DNA of 64,000 nucleotides, taken from assembly GCF_900101075.1 (NCBI RefSeq), contig NZ_FNFY01000008.1, positions 11,181 to 75,180 on the forward strand. The letters are read 5' to 3'. The first letter of the stretch is position 1; every line of letters starts with the position of its first letter. This document shows, piece by piece, positions 7,992-16,920 of the stretch. The notes beneath the pieces are model-generated. The model saw nothing but the letters and a program-made list of their open reading frames with translations. It was not told the origin of the DNA and did not search any database. The stretch comes from Lacicoccus qingdaonensis. Lineage in GTDB: Bacteria; Bacillota; Bacilli; Staphylococcales; Salinicoccaceae. The position numbers and the translations under genes were made by a program.

Positions 7992-8629
7992 TGGCGAGCC
8001 ACCTCCCCGTCCGAATCATCCGACTCAACCGCTTCAACAATCGTCTCCGCAGCATAATCGATTTCGCGGTAATCCAGCACTTCACCGAGACGGCCGTCCG
8101 GTTCGATCAGATAAAAGGATGTATTATGCTGGAAATCTGCATCGCCTTCGGGAATGACGGTGACTTCATACATGCTCAAAATCTCTTCCAGATCGTCGTC
8201 CTCCGGCACGCGGAGCATTCTCCAGCTCTCGCCGTCGGCATCGAAATATCCCGCATATCTATCGAGCACTTCAACGGTATCCCGCTCCGTATCGAATGAC
8301 ATACTGAGAAACACCAGATCGTCGCCGTATTTCTCCATGTCGATCATGTCATATACATATTTCATATTCGATGACATTTCCGGGCACGCGGTTGCGCATG
8401 AAGTGTAAATAAAGGTCATAAGCATGTGCCTGCCTTCGAATTCATCAAAATTGTATTCGCGGCCTTTATTATCCACGACTTCGATATTCGGGAATTCCGG
8501 CGGCTGGGCTTTTAGATCCTGCAGCCTCTGGGCCTCCATCGTGAATGCGGTGAACCCGCTTGTCGAGAAAAACAGCAGGAGGCCACCCAAGACTAAGATG
8601 ACTCCGCTGATTATGAGTTCTTTTTTCAT
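7988..8629 (-). CDS. SCO1/SenC-family copper chaperone
   Basis: 213 residues: an N-terminal membrane anchor (about 5-25) and an extracytoplasmic thioredoxin-like domain with the copper-binding CxxxC (Cys78, Cys82 in TSCATAC) and the distal His168. SCO proteins load copper into the CuA centre of subunit II of heme-copper oxidases. Here the gene directly follows subunits II and I. The ATG at 8629 lies 9 bases after GGAGG. A TTG nine bases further upstream abuts that site and is unlikely. Confidence 0.92.
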   Translation of the reverse strand: MKKELIISGVILVLGGLLLFFSTSGFTAFTMEAQRLQDLKAQPPEFPNIEVVDNKGREYNFDEFEGRHMLMTFIYTSCATACPEMSSNMKYVYDMIDMEKYGDDLVFLSMSFDTERDTVEVLDRYAGYFDADGESWRMLRVPEDDDLEEILSMYEVTVIPEGDADFQHNTSFYLIEPDGRLGEVLDYREIDYAAETIVEAVESDDSDGEVARQ

Positions 8630-8662
8630 CTCCGGCAACCTCCTTCAAAATTATTTATCAAG

Positions 8663-10306
8663 TTAGAATGTACGGATCGGCGGTGATCCCGGCGGTGAGT
8701 TGCCAATCAGGTCGACGAGCGGTACAACGTAGCCCATGGAGATGATCAGTATTGCAACGATGACCCAAAGCCCCCAGTTTTCCGTCCATTTCGGTGTTTT
8801 GTGTGCATCTTCTTCCTGTTCTTCGACCATCATGAATTCCGTGTAGCCTTTCGGTGCAAGGAACATCAGATGGAAGACGATGTAGACGATGATGACGACA
8901 CCCGCGAACAGCAATGTACCGCCCGCCCCGACGAATATCAAGTATGGATCCCATTCGAGTGCAGTGGCATTGCCGCCGTACGTCGTATATTCAGTACGAC
9001 GCGGCGAGCCGAGCAGTCCGACGTATGACATTGACAGCGTCATGAACAGCATGCCGACCGTCCAGATCATCGTCTGCCATATGCCGAGGTTGTGAATCTT
9101 CTTAGTGAGCACCCTGCCCGACAGATGCGGAATCAGCCAGTAGACGAGTCCGAAAAATGTCAGTACAACTGCGACCCCGACGGTCACGTGGAAGTGTCCG
9201 ACGACCCAAAGCGTATTATGGACCACCTGGTTCAGCTGGTTGTTTGTCTGGGCGATACCGCCCGCGCCACCGAAGATGAATGAAATCATCGCAAGCATGA
9301 TGGTAAGGAATCTGACGTCATGCCATGGCAGTTTCCAAAACCAGCCGAGCAGCCCTTTGCCGCCGCGGCGGCGTCCGGTTCTCTCAAGCGTTGCGAACAA
9401 TGCGAATGCTGTCAATAATGAAGGCACCGCGATCGCAAGGCTCATGAACAAGTGCATGAATTTCAAACCTTCAGTGAATCCCGGGTCCACAATCTGGTGG
9501 TGGAACCCGCCCGGTACGTTCAAGACGACGATCAGTATGACGACCGCACGTGCCAGAGAGTCACTGAACAGCTTACCGCCGATGACTTTCGGGACAACGA
9601 GGTACCATGCGGAAACCGCAACGAGGTACCAGACGTTGACGAGTGTGTGTCCGAATGCCCAGAATAAAGTTCTCGTTAACAATACGTTAATCGTATCAAT
9701 CCAGCCGAGTGTCCACGGAATGATATAGAAGACTTCGGCTGCGACAAATGCTGTACCGAATGTAATCAGTACGTATACACCGACAGCGAAGAATGCGAAC
9801 AATGGCAGGTGCTTGCCTTTATTTTGTTTCTTCCATCTGAATGCGCTGATGAATACACCGATTCCAGACATCCAGATGTTCAGTACGACAAATACGAGTC
9901 CGATATAGAACCATGGGTTTGCTGCCATCGGTGCGTAGAATGTGTAGAGCACCGTCGCTTCACCTGCGATGATCATGATCGCGACAAGTATCGCGCCAAC
10001 CATGAAGATGGCGTACGCTGCCCAGCCCAGGGTCTTTATTCCTTTAGTAAGCCCGCCGAGGACGTAGTCCACTGCCGACCATAAGTAACCGTTCATGAAT
10101 AATGTCGTAAAGGCCAGTATTAATAAAACGCCGTGCAGCGATAACATTTCGTAATAGTTCATGCCGCCGACGATTGTGAGGACGCCTGCTCTGTTCAGCC
10201 CTTGAAGCAGTCCGAAAAATCCGCCGACGAGGAGCAGAGCGAATGCTGTTGCCAAGTTCGTCAGTGCCAGTTTGTTTGCGGTCACAATTCTAAGTGGTTT
10301 CTTCAT
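8663..10306 (-). CDS. cbaA: ba3-type heme-copper oxidoreductase subunit I, lacking the cross-linked Tyr
   Basis: 547 residues, 12 or more membrane helices, B-family of heme-copper reductases. All metal ligands are present: His58 and His373 (low-spin heme), His371 (high-spin heme), His220, His269 and His270 (CuB). In O2 reductases His220 is followed four residues later by a Tyr covalently linked to it. Here the sequence FGHTLVNVWY places Asn at 224 and the next Tyr only at 227. NO reductases of the superfamily also lack that Tyr, so an NO-reducing or otherwise altered activity is possible. Cytochrome c oxidase is the default annotation. The start is an ATG behind GAGGAG, 4 bases after subunit II. 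Confidence 0.93.
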   Translation of the reverse strand: MKKPLRIVTANKLALTNLATAFALLLVGGFFGLLQGLNRAGVLTIVGGMNYYEMLSLHGVLLILAFTTLFMNGYLWSAVDYVLGGLTKGIKTLGWAAYAIFMVGAILVAIMIIAGEATVLYTFYAPMAANPWFYIGLVFVVLNIWMSGIGVFISAFRWKKQNKGKHLPLFAFFAVGVYVLITFGTAFVAAEVFYIIPWTLGWIDTINVLLTRTLFWAFGHTLVNVWYLVAVSAWYLVVPKVIGGKLFSDSLARAVVILIVVLNVPGGFHHQIVDPGFTEGLKFMHLFMSLAIAVPSLLTAFALFATLERTGRRRGGKGLLGWFWKLPWHDVRFLTIMLAMISFIFGGAGGIAQTNNQLNQVVHNTLWVVGHFHVTVGVAVVLTFFGLVYWLIPHLSGRVLTKKIHNLGIWQTMIWTVGMLFMTLSMSYVGLLGSPRRTEYTTYGGNATALEWDPYLIFVGAGGTLLFAGVVIIVYIVFHLMFLAPKGYTEFMMVEEQEEDAHKTPKWTENWGLWVIVAILIISMGYVVPLVDLIGNSPPGSPPIRTF

Positions 10307-10310
10307 CGTC

Positions 10311-10781
10311 TCACTCCTCTACCGTAATGGTTGCAGACATCATCTGGTGGCCGGTACCGCAGTATTCGTTACATACCATAATGTACTCGCCCGCTTCATT
10401 GAACGTCTGTGTGATTTCCTGGATGTATCCGGGAATTACCATCGTATTCAAGTTTGTATGGGGTACGTTGACGCCGTGCACCACGTCTTTGGTCGCCATT
10501 CTGAATGTCACTTCAGCGCCTTCCGGCACCGAAATTTCACTCGGTTCAAACTGGAATGCCTGCAGCGTCATAATGACTTCATACTCATTATCGCCGGTTT
10601 CATAAACACCTGGTTCCGAGAATTCCGGATGTTCCTCTACTGTCTGCGGATCAATATGTTCCTTGTGTGACGGCGGCGACATGCCCATTGCGAATGCCTG
10701 GTATCCCGTAATACTCATCGCAATGACAATGATGACAATCGCCACGATCATCCATATTTCTTCCATCTTGTTCATTTTCAT
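10311..10781 (-). CDS. cbaB: Heme-copper oxidoreductase subunit II with CuA centre
   Basis: 156 residues: one N-terminal membrane helix (about 8-32) and an extracytoplasmic cupredoxin domain. All CuA ligands are visible: His102, then CNEYCGTGHQMM with Cys137, Glu139, Cys141, His145 and Met148. It receives electrons from a cytochrome c or cupredoxin donor and passes them to subunit I. The short single-helix form is typical of the ba3 group. It is second in the operon, with the 52-residue subunit IIa just upstream and subunit I four bases downstream. Confidence 0.95.
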   Translation of the reverse strand: MKMNKMEEIWMIVAIVIIVIAMSITGYQAFAMGMSPPSHKEHIDPQTVEEHPEFSEPGVYETGDNEYEVIMTLQAFQFEPSEISVPEGAEVTFRMATKDVVHGVNVPHTNLNTMVIPGYIQEITQTFNEAGEYIMVCNEYCGTGHQMMSATITVEE

Positions 10782-10811
10782 TGTATTAAGACTCCCTTCT
10801 CAACCTGTTTT

Positions 10812-10970
10812 TTAGAAACGTAATAGGAATAATACGAGCAGTACCCCGGTCCATAAAACGATTGAACCGCCGACGAAGAACAATGTTGAAAATAAAGTGC
10901 CCTTCAAAGTCAGATTTTCCGGCGCACTTCTTTCCACCGGCTTTTCTTCTTCTCTTAATTTCTCTGCCAT
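10812..10970 (-). CDS. Heme-copper oxidoreductase subunit IIa (small single-helix protein)
   Basis: A 52-residue ORF reading MAEKLREEEKPVERSAPE, a short linker, then one membrane helix (about 25-51, including FFVGGSIVLWTGVLLVLFLL). AGGAGG lies 8 bases before the ATG. Size, topology and position immediately upstream of a ba3-type subunit II match subunit IIa, which supplies the helix missing from the short subunit II in this family. It is the first gene of the operon, 31 bases before subunit II. Confidence 0.85.
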   Translation of the reverse strand: MAEKLREEEKPVERSAPENLTLKGTLFSTLFFVGGSIVLWTGVLLVLFLLRF

Positions 10971-11016
10971 GGATAACCCTCCTATTTGATTTGTTTTCGT
11001 TTTTTAACTTGTCTAT

Positions 11017-11059
11017 ATTGTATAAGTATTTCGAACCGGGTATTGTGATTTGAGTCACA
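11017..11059 (-). promoter_or_regulatory. Promoter of the heme-copper operon with a Crp/Fnr-type operator
   Basis: TGTGATTTGAGTCACA (11044-11059) is a perfect TGTGA-N6-TCACA palindrome, the site type read by Crp and by staphylococcal ArcR. On the minus strand a TACAAT -10 lies at 11022-11017, placing the start near 11010 and the palindrome centre at about -41.5, the classic class II activator position. No good -35 box is present, which fits activator dependence. Confidence 0.75.
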
Positions 11060-11116
11060 TCTTTGGGAAGTTTGTTCAAAAAGAGGAAGTCTTAATATTC
11101 TGATAAATCAAGGCAT

Positions 11117-11218
11117 AAAAAAAGCAGCACACCTTCTATAGTGTGCTGCTTTAAACAAAGGGGATGGGAGAAATTTTTCACTGTTTAACAAAGGGGTATG
11201 TTTTTCAGTGATAAAATT
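11117..11218 (-). ncRNA. rsaE: RsaE/RoxS small regulatory RNA
   Basis: On the minus strand the segment contains ACATACCCCTTTGTT, then GTGAAAAATTTCTCCCATCC and CCCTTTGTTTAAAG. This is the conserved core of staphylococcal RsaE (RoxS in Bacillus), with its C-rich seed motifs for pairing with ribosome sites. It ends in the hairpin AGCAGCACAC/GTGTGCTGCT followed by seven T. A TATACA -10 at 11228-11223 supports a 5' end near 11216. The position next to pepF is the one known in S. aureus. Known targets are TCA-cycle and folate/one-carbon mRNAs; known activators are SrrAB/ResDE. Confidence 0.92.
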
Positions 11219-11273
11219 TTCATGTATAAAATATAACATCCCCGTTGCCTTCAAGCAACATTATGAACAGCAT

Positions 11274-11308
11274 TTCACAATTTGTTCACAATGTAAACGT
11301 ATTCACAT
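11274..11308 (-). promoter_or_regulatory. SrrA/ResD-like direct repeats upstream of rsaE
   Basis: TTGTGAA occurs at 11291-11285 and 11280-11274 on the minus strand, 11 bases apart, with a further ATGTGAA at 11308-11302. This spacing and sequence resemble ResD/SrrA binding sites. They lie about 60-90 bases upstream of the predicted rsaE start, consistent with the known redox and NO control of this RNA. Confidence 0.55.
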
Positions 11309-11351
11309 ACTTACTTGTATTTAAAAACTGTACATGTTGACGTTTTTCAGC

Positions 11352-13154
11352 TTATTCCGCTTCTTCGAGCAGTCTTTCAAACTCATCCAGCTGACTTTCA
11401 AATACTCTCATCGCATGGTCAATCGGCTCTCTCGTTGTCATATCGACACCCGCATTTTTAAGAATTTCGATCGGGTAGTTTGAGGAACCTTTCTTTAAAA
11501 ACTCATTGATATAACGGTCGCGCACTTCTTCTCCGCCGTCAAGCACTTGTTTCGACAGTGTCGCTGCTGCAGCATACCCTGTTGAATACTGGTATACATA
11601 ATAGTTCATATAGAAGTGCGGGATGCGTGCCCACTCCACTTCGATGAATTCATCGTAGTCCACCGCATCGCCATAATATTTCTTATTGAGTCCGCCGTAC
11701 ACTTCGTCGAGCTTCGATGCCGTCAGCGGGACCCCTTCCTCTTTCAATCTGTGAATTTCATGCTCGAATTCGGCAAACATCGTCTGACGGAACACCGTCC
11801 CTCTGAACCCTTCCAGCTGCTGGTTTAGCAGATACAGCTTCTTCTTCGTATCATCCAGATTTTCATACATGTAATCTGCAAGGAGCGCCTCGTTGAACGT
11901 ACTCGCCACTTCGGCTAAGAAAATCGAATAGCCCGCCTGGTTAGACGTCTGGTTTTTACGGCTGTAGTAGCTGTGCACCGAATGGCCGAACTCGTGCGCC
12001 AATGTAAACAGATTATCGACGTTATCCTGCCAGTTCATTAAAATAAAGGGATTGGTGCCGTAGGTGCCGGACGAATACGCGCCGCTTCGTTTCCCTTTAT
12101 TTTCATAAATATCGACCCAGCGGTTGTCGAGCCCTTCTTTTAAGATGCTTAAATAGTCGTCCCCCATCGGTGACAGACCTTTTTTAAGCCAGTCTTTCGC
12201 TTCATCGTAAGTGACTTCAAAATCGACGTCCTCGATGAGCGGTGTATAAATGTCATACATTTTGAGCTTGTCGAGTTTCAGAACTTTTTTACGCAATTCC
12301 ATATAACGGTGCATCAGATGCAGATTGTCGTTGACCGTGTCGATCAGCTGATCGTACACACTTTGTGGAATATGGTTGTTCTGCATTGCCTGATGGCGGC
12401 TCGATTCGTAGCCGCGGACATTTGCGCTGAAGACGTGCGTATTTACGACGCCGGAAAGCGTCTGGCTGAGCGTATTTTTGAACGCGCCGTACTTGCTGTA
12501 TAAATTTTCATATGCGGATTTGCGCAGTGTTCTGTCCGGTGATTTCAGGAGATCGATATACGTGCCTTGTGTAAGCTCGTGCACGTTGCCTTCTGAATCG
12601 ACCGCCGGTTCGAACTCGAGATCTGCGTTGTTGAACATGCCGTAGACGGAGGTCGGTGTCGACATCACTTCGCCGGCCTGTGCGAGCAGCTTTTCTTCTT
12701 TGTCGCTCAATATATGCGGACGTTCATTGTTTAAAATTTCAAGGTCGAATTTGAATTCTTTCAGACGGTCATCCTGAATGAATGTTTTCAATGTGTCCTC
12801 GTCCAGCTTTAAAATTTCCGGTGTCAGGAAACTCCACGCCGAATTGAATTTGACCGCAAGTGACCTTGCACGTGATTCCAGTGCACTGTAAGTATCATTC
12901 GATGTATCCTGGTCGTGCTTCAAATGGGCATAGACGAATAACCTGCCCAGTCTGTCACCGAGTTCACGCTCCGTTTCAAGCGCTTCGGCCAAAGCTTCAA
13001 CTGAATCTATTTTACCTTTGAATTGTTCTTCATCCCCGAGATGGGATTCCAGTTTTTCATATTCTTTGTCAAAAGCTTCATCACTTTCGAAAATCGTCGT
13101 CAAATCCCACGTATTCTCCAGTTTCTGCTCATCTCTCGTTATGACTTTCGCCAT
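11352..13154 (-). CDS. pepF: Oligoendopeptidase F
   Basis: Cytosolic M3-family zinc peptidase of 600 residues that cleaves short peptides. The zinc site HEFGH is at 387-391, with the third ligand Glu in FLAEVASTFNE about 25 residues later. Full length for PepF. GGAGG precedes the ATG. It is monocistronic, between coiA and rsaE. It may process peptides imported by the Opp system encoded in this window. Confidence 0.97.
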   Translation of the reverse strand: MAKVITRDEQKLENTWDLTTIFESDEAFDKEYEKLESHLGDEEQFKGKIDSVEALAEALETERELGDRLGRLFVYAHLKHDQDTSNDTYSALESRARSLAVKFNSAWSFLTPEILKLDEDTLKTFIQDDRLKEFKFDLEILNNERPHILSDKEEKLLAQAGEVMSTPTSVYGMFNNADLEFEPAVDSEGNVHELTQGTYIDLLKSPDRTLRKSAYENLYSKYGAFKNTLSQTLSGVVNTHVFSANVRGYESSRHQAMQNNHIPQSVYDQLIDTVNDNLHLMHRYMELRKKVLKLDKLKMYDIYTPLIEDVDFEVTYDEAKDWLKKGLSPMGDDYLSILKEGLDNRWVDIYENKGKRSGAYSSGTYGTNPFILMNWQDNVDNLFTLAHEFGHSVHSYYSRKNQTSNQAGYSIFLAEVASTFNEALLADYMYENLDDTKKKLYLLNQQLEGFRGTVFRQTMFAEFEHEIHRLKEEGVPLTASKLDEVYGGLNKKYYGDAVDYDEFIEVEWARIPHFYMNYYVYQYSTGYAAAATLSKQVLDGGEEVRDRYINEFLKKGSSNYPIEILKNAGVDMTTREPIDHAMRVFESQLDEFERLLEEAE

Positions 13155-13223
13155 ATTAACCCCTCCATTGTCTGTGATGTTCTAATTTTCTCAATTCTCG
13201 AAAGAAATTTCAAGTTCCGGACG

Positions 13224-14186
13224 TTATTGTGAACTGTATAACATAATGTATTCTTTGATCAGCATGGCCGAAAGTGTCTGTATGTCCGGGCAGCCAAACA
13301 TCGTTCTCGGCTTTAACATCTGTTCAAATTCTGTTTTGTTAAACGTGCCCTGTTCAAGGTGGAAATAGATGAAGAGTTTCCACTCGAGCGGTGAGTTCAT
13401 CAAATACCGGTCATTCGGTGTGCTGTACGTCAAATACTCAGGCAGTGTATCTATCGACAGGCCCGTCTGATATAAAAAAGTCAGCGTCTTGTTCTGGACC
13501 GTCCGCTGACTTTTCTCCCGCCGGATGATCGTTTCCACTTCATGGCGGGAAAGTTTTTGATTGGTGATGGGTAGTTGCTCCTGACCGTCTGTGATGAGGC
13601 CTTCCGGAGTGACCTTCTCTTTTTTGTACTTGAAGCGGCCGCAGCCCATGTGGTTGCCGATATGAAATACAGTGATGCCATGACGCTTTAAATCCATCGT
13701 GTAGATTTTATGATCGCACTGCGTCGACAGCTGAAAATGCGTCGGATACATATAATGGGCGTCGTATTTGAGGGCTGCGGTATCGAGGAGCCAGATTGTA
13801 TCAATGCCGAGTGACGCATACCCTTTCGTCCGCCGGACAATCAGCGCCGGCGAGATTTGAGAAAGTTGAATCTCGAGCGCACGGTTTTTATTGACCAGAA
13901 GGTCTGCGATCTGTTCAATTTCCTGTAAATAAAATTCCATGGCCGTCTGATGGTGCGGTGTGAGCGCGTGATACAGCACGCTTTTTAATTCCAGATGTTC
14001 GGCCGACTCGCGTTTGTACAAATACTTGATACAGTCGATAATGTGGAGATGTGAAAAGTGCGGCGCCTTGATGCTGCCCCGCTTCAGCGTGAGCCGTGCG
14101 CTGCAGACGGGACAGAAGTATTCTTTCCCTTTTACGGCGTTTTCTGCAGTGATGTGCGTCCCCTGATGATCCATTGCGATTATCAA
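13224..14186 (-). CDS. coiA: Competence protein CoiA
   Basis: 320 residues. An N-terminal zinc-ribbon-like CPVC (25-28) with the following HFSH motif leads into a nuclease-like core (about 60-160, with LEIQLSQIS and GIDTIWLLD). CoiA is a competence-associated factor linked to recombination of incoming DNA in streptococci. The TTG at 14186 is chosen because the conserved N-terminus of the family begins there (MIIAMDHQG). The GGGGG serving as its ribosome site belongs to the hairpin that terminates mecA. An ATG at 14174 is the alternative. Confidence 0.85.
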   Translation of the reverse strand: MIIAMDHQGTHITAENAVKGKEYFCPVCSARLTLKRGSIKAPHFSHLHIIDCIKYLYKRESAEHLELKSVLYHALTPHHQTAMEFYLQEIEQIADLLVNKNRALEIQLSQISPALIVRRTKGYASLGIDTIWLLDTAALKYDAHYMYPTHFQLSTQCDHKIYTMDLKRHGITVFHIGNHMGCGRFKYKKEKVTPEGLITDGQEQLPITNQKLSRHEVETIIRREKSQRTVQNKTLTFLYQTGLSIDTLPEYLTYSTPNDRYLMNSPLEWKLFIYFHLEQGTFNKTEFEQMLKPRTMFGCPDIQTLSAMLIKEYIMLYSSQ

Positions 14187-14187
14187 A

Positions 14188-14230
14188 ATAAAAACCCCCT
14201 TTTATATATATGCCGAAAAAGGGGGTTTTT
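14188..14230 (-). terminator. Terminator between mecA and coiA
   Basis: AAAAACCCCCTTTT pairs with AAAAAGGGGGTTTTT, a strong hairpin symmetrical on both strands. It ends mecA, and its G-run doubles as the likely ribosome site of coiA. Confidence 0.8.
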
Positions 14231-14253
14231 GATTTATTTTATTGTTAAATAAA

Positions 14254-14913
14254 TTATTTTTCTTGGAAAAATCTTCTTACTTGACGACGGACGTTGTGGC
14301 TCATGATAATTTGACCATACTCCTCAATCAATGCCGGTGCGACGTCTGACGGACTGCTATACTCGGTTAAAGAAGCCTCTATGCCTTCAATTTCGACTTT
14401 TGACAGACGATTGTCGAAAATAACCTGGTAATAGTATTCATCATTGTAGACATGCAACAGGTCCTCATATACCGTTTCATCCTGATCGACCTGGTGGGCA
14501 TATTCAATCAGAGTTTCAAAATCATCAAATTTGACCAATGCAAACTGCTCCGCAACCTTTGATTTCCTGTTGCTGTCAGATTCATCGATGGCATTGTCCA
14601 GGAATGACTCTATATCATTGTTATTGACGTTCATATTTGATTGATCCATTGAATAATCTTCCTCACCATTTTGAGATTTAGAAACGACGACCTCGATACC
14701 GCGGTCATATGCATGCACCTGAATCCATAATGGACCTTCCATGCCAAAGCCTTCACCGTGTTCCACATTGACTTCATCCATGACCGACCAGAAGAATTCT
14801 TCACCGCGTTTTCTGTTCATCCACAGCTCATCTCTGTCAAAGCCGCGCTTTTCAATATCCGCATAAGTCATAAAGAATTTTATCGTGGACTCATTAACAC
14901 GTTCTATCCTCAT
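14254..14913 (-). CDS. mecA: Adaptor protein MecA
   Basis: 219-residue adaptor that brings substrates to ClpC-ClpP. The N-terminal substrate domain starts MRIERVNEST and holds NRKRGEEFFWSVMDEV. An acidic linker at about 95-125 is followed by the ClpC-binding C-terminal domain (FDDFETLIEYA and YYYQVIF). A GTG three codons upstream abuts the AGGAA ribosome site, so the ATG at 14913, nine bases away, is preferred. The gene name is that of the Bacillus adaptor and is unrelated to methicillin resistance. Confidence 0.95.
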   Translation of the reverse strand: MRIERVNESTIKFFMTYADIEKRGFDRDELWMNRKRGEEFFWSVMDEVNVEHGEGFGMEGPLWIQVHAYDRGIEVVVSKSQNGEEDYSMDQSNMNVNNNDIESFLDNAIDESDSNRKSKVAEQFALVKFDDFETLIEYAHQVDQDETVYEDLLHVYNDEYYYQVIFDNRLSKVEIEGIEASLTEYSSPSDVAPALIEEYGQIIMSHNVRRQVRRFFQEK

Positions 14914-15011
14914 TGATTTCACTTCCTCTCACAAGAGAATTCTTACTTATAGTATACCTTCATTTACAATAATAAAACAAATACATTGATTTTGTTTTAT
15001 AAAGTATACTG

Positions 15012-15049
15012 AAAAAGCCTGTAGATTTCAACAAATCTACAGGCTTTTC
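15012..15049 (-). terminator. Terminator of spxA
   Basis: AAAAAGCCTGTAGATTT pairs with AAATCTACAGGCTTTT around a short loop. It lies downstream of the spxA stop on the minus strand, with T-rich flanks on both strands. Confidence 0.85.
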
Positions 15050-15115
15050 ATTTAGTATATATCAGTTTATATAAGGGGGGGGGATAAAACTGAATCTTAT
15101 TTTTTAGCGGATGAT

Positions 15116-15514
15116 TTACATTTCAGCAAGTCTTTTAGCTTCCAGAAGGTGGAAGTTTCTAACTTTACGAGGTAAGAAACGACGGATCTCATCTTCGTTG
15201 TAGCCGACCTGTAAACGTTTTTCATCCATGATTATCGGTCTTCTCAAAAGACCTGGATTTTCCATGATTAATGTGTATAATTTTTTCATAGGTAATGAAT
15301 CAATATCCACATTCAACTTTTGGAAAGTTTTTGAACGCGTTGAAATTATTTCATCTGTACCATCTTCTGTCATTCTTAAAATAGCTTTAACTTCTTCTAA
15401 TGTTAATGGTTCAGAGAATATATTTCTTTCAGTATACGGAATTTCATTTTCTTGTAACCACGCTTTAGCTTTTCGGCAAGACGTGCAACTTGGAGAAGTA
15501 AACAATGTTACCAT
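15116..15514 (-). CDS. spxA: Redox-sensing transcriptional regulator Spx
   Basis: 132-residue ArsC-like regulator that binds the RNA polymerase alpha subunit and activates thiol-stress genes. The redox switch is the Cys10-x-x-Cys13 pair in [11 protein letters not shown]. The frame extends 20 codons further upstream, but the conserved N-terminus [10 protein letters not shown] and a GGAG ribosome site fix the ATG at 15514. It is degraded by ClpXP with SpxH, whose gene is at 5222. It is divergent from trpS and monocistronic with its own terminator. Confidence 0.97.
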   Translation of the reverse strand: MVTLFTSPSCTSCRKAKAWLQENEIPYTERNIFSEPLTLEEVKAILRMTEDGTDEIISTRSKTFQKLNVDIDSLPMKKLYTLIMENPGLLRRPIIMDEKRLQVGYNEDEIRRFLPRKVRNFHLLEAKRLAEM

Positions 15515-15553
15515 ATAAATCACACTCCAATACTCAATTAGATTTGTAATATT

Positions 15554-15581
15554 AGTATACCCCATGTGGGACAAAATGTAA
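15554..15581 (-). promoter_or_regulatory. Predicted spxA promoter
   Basis: -35 TTACAT and -10 TATACT with a 16-base spacer, about 40 bases upstream of the spxA start. The prediction rests on box similarity only. Confidence 0.35.
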
Positions 15582-15739
15582 CCATCCTTAAGAATGATTA
15601 TGTTCTCTAACTAACTTACAATTCATATTATAACGGTCCAACATTAAAATAAAATGAGAAAACGTTAATAAAACACAAAAATTTTGAAATATTATATTTC
15701 TGTCACATTTGGTTTTATTCTAATTTAAAGCCGGCTGTA

Positions 15740-15768
15740 TTGCAGTTATGCGCGAATTTTATTATCAT
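15740..15768 (+). promoter_or_regulatory. Predicted trpS promoter
   Basis: -35 TTGCAG and -10 TATCAT with a 17-base spacer, about 40 bases before the start site region of trpS. No T-box leader is present between it and trpS, although T-boxes control the trp operon elsewhere in the window. Confidence 0.4.
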
Positions 15769-15785
15769 TATATTATTAAGACTAA

Positions 15786-16814
<1,029 letters not shown>

Positions 16815-16861
16815 TAGCGGCTGATGCGTCTCTACTATAGTATGTATATATATGTGAATAA

Positions 16862-16900
16862 AGAGCCGTACACTTTGAGTGGTGTGCGGTTCTTTTTTGT
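16862..16900 (+). terminator. Terminator of trpS
   Basis: GAGCCGTACAC pairs imperfectly with GTGTGCGGTTC and is followed by TTTTTT, about 50 bases after the trpS stop. Confidence 0.75.
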
Positions 16901-16920
16901 TGGTTGGGGAATTTTGTGGT

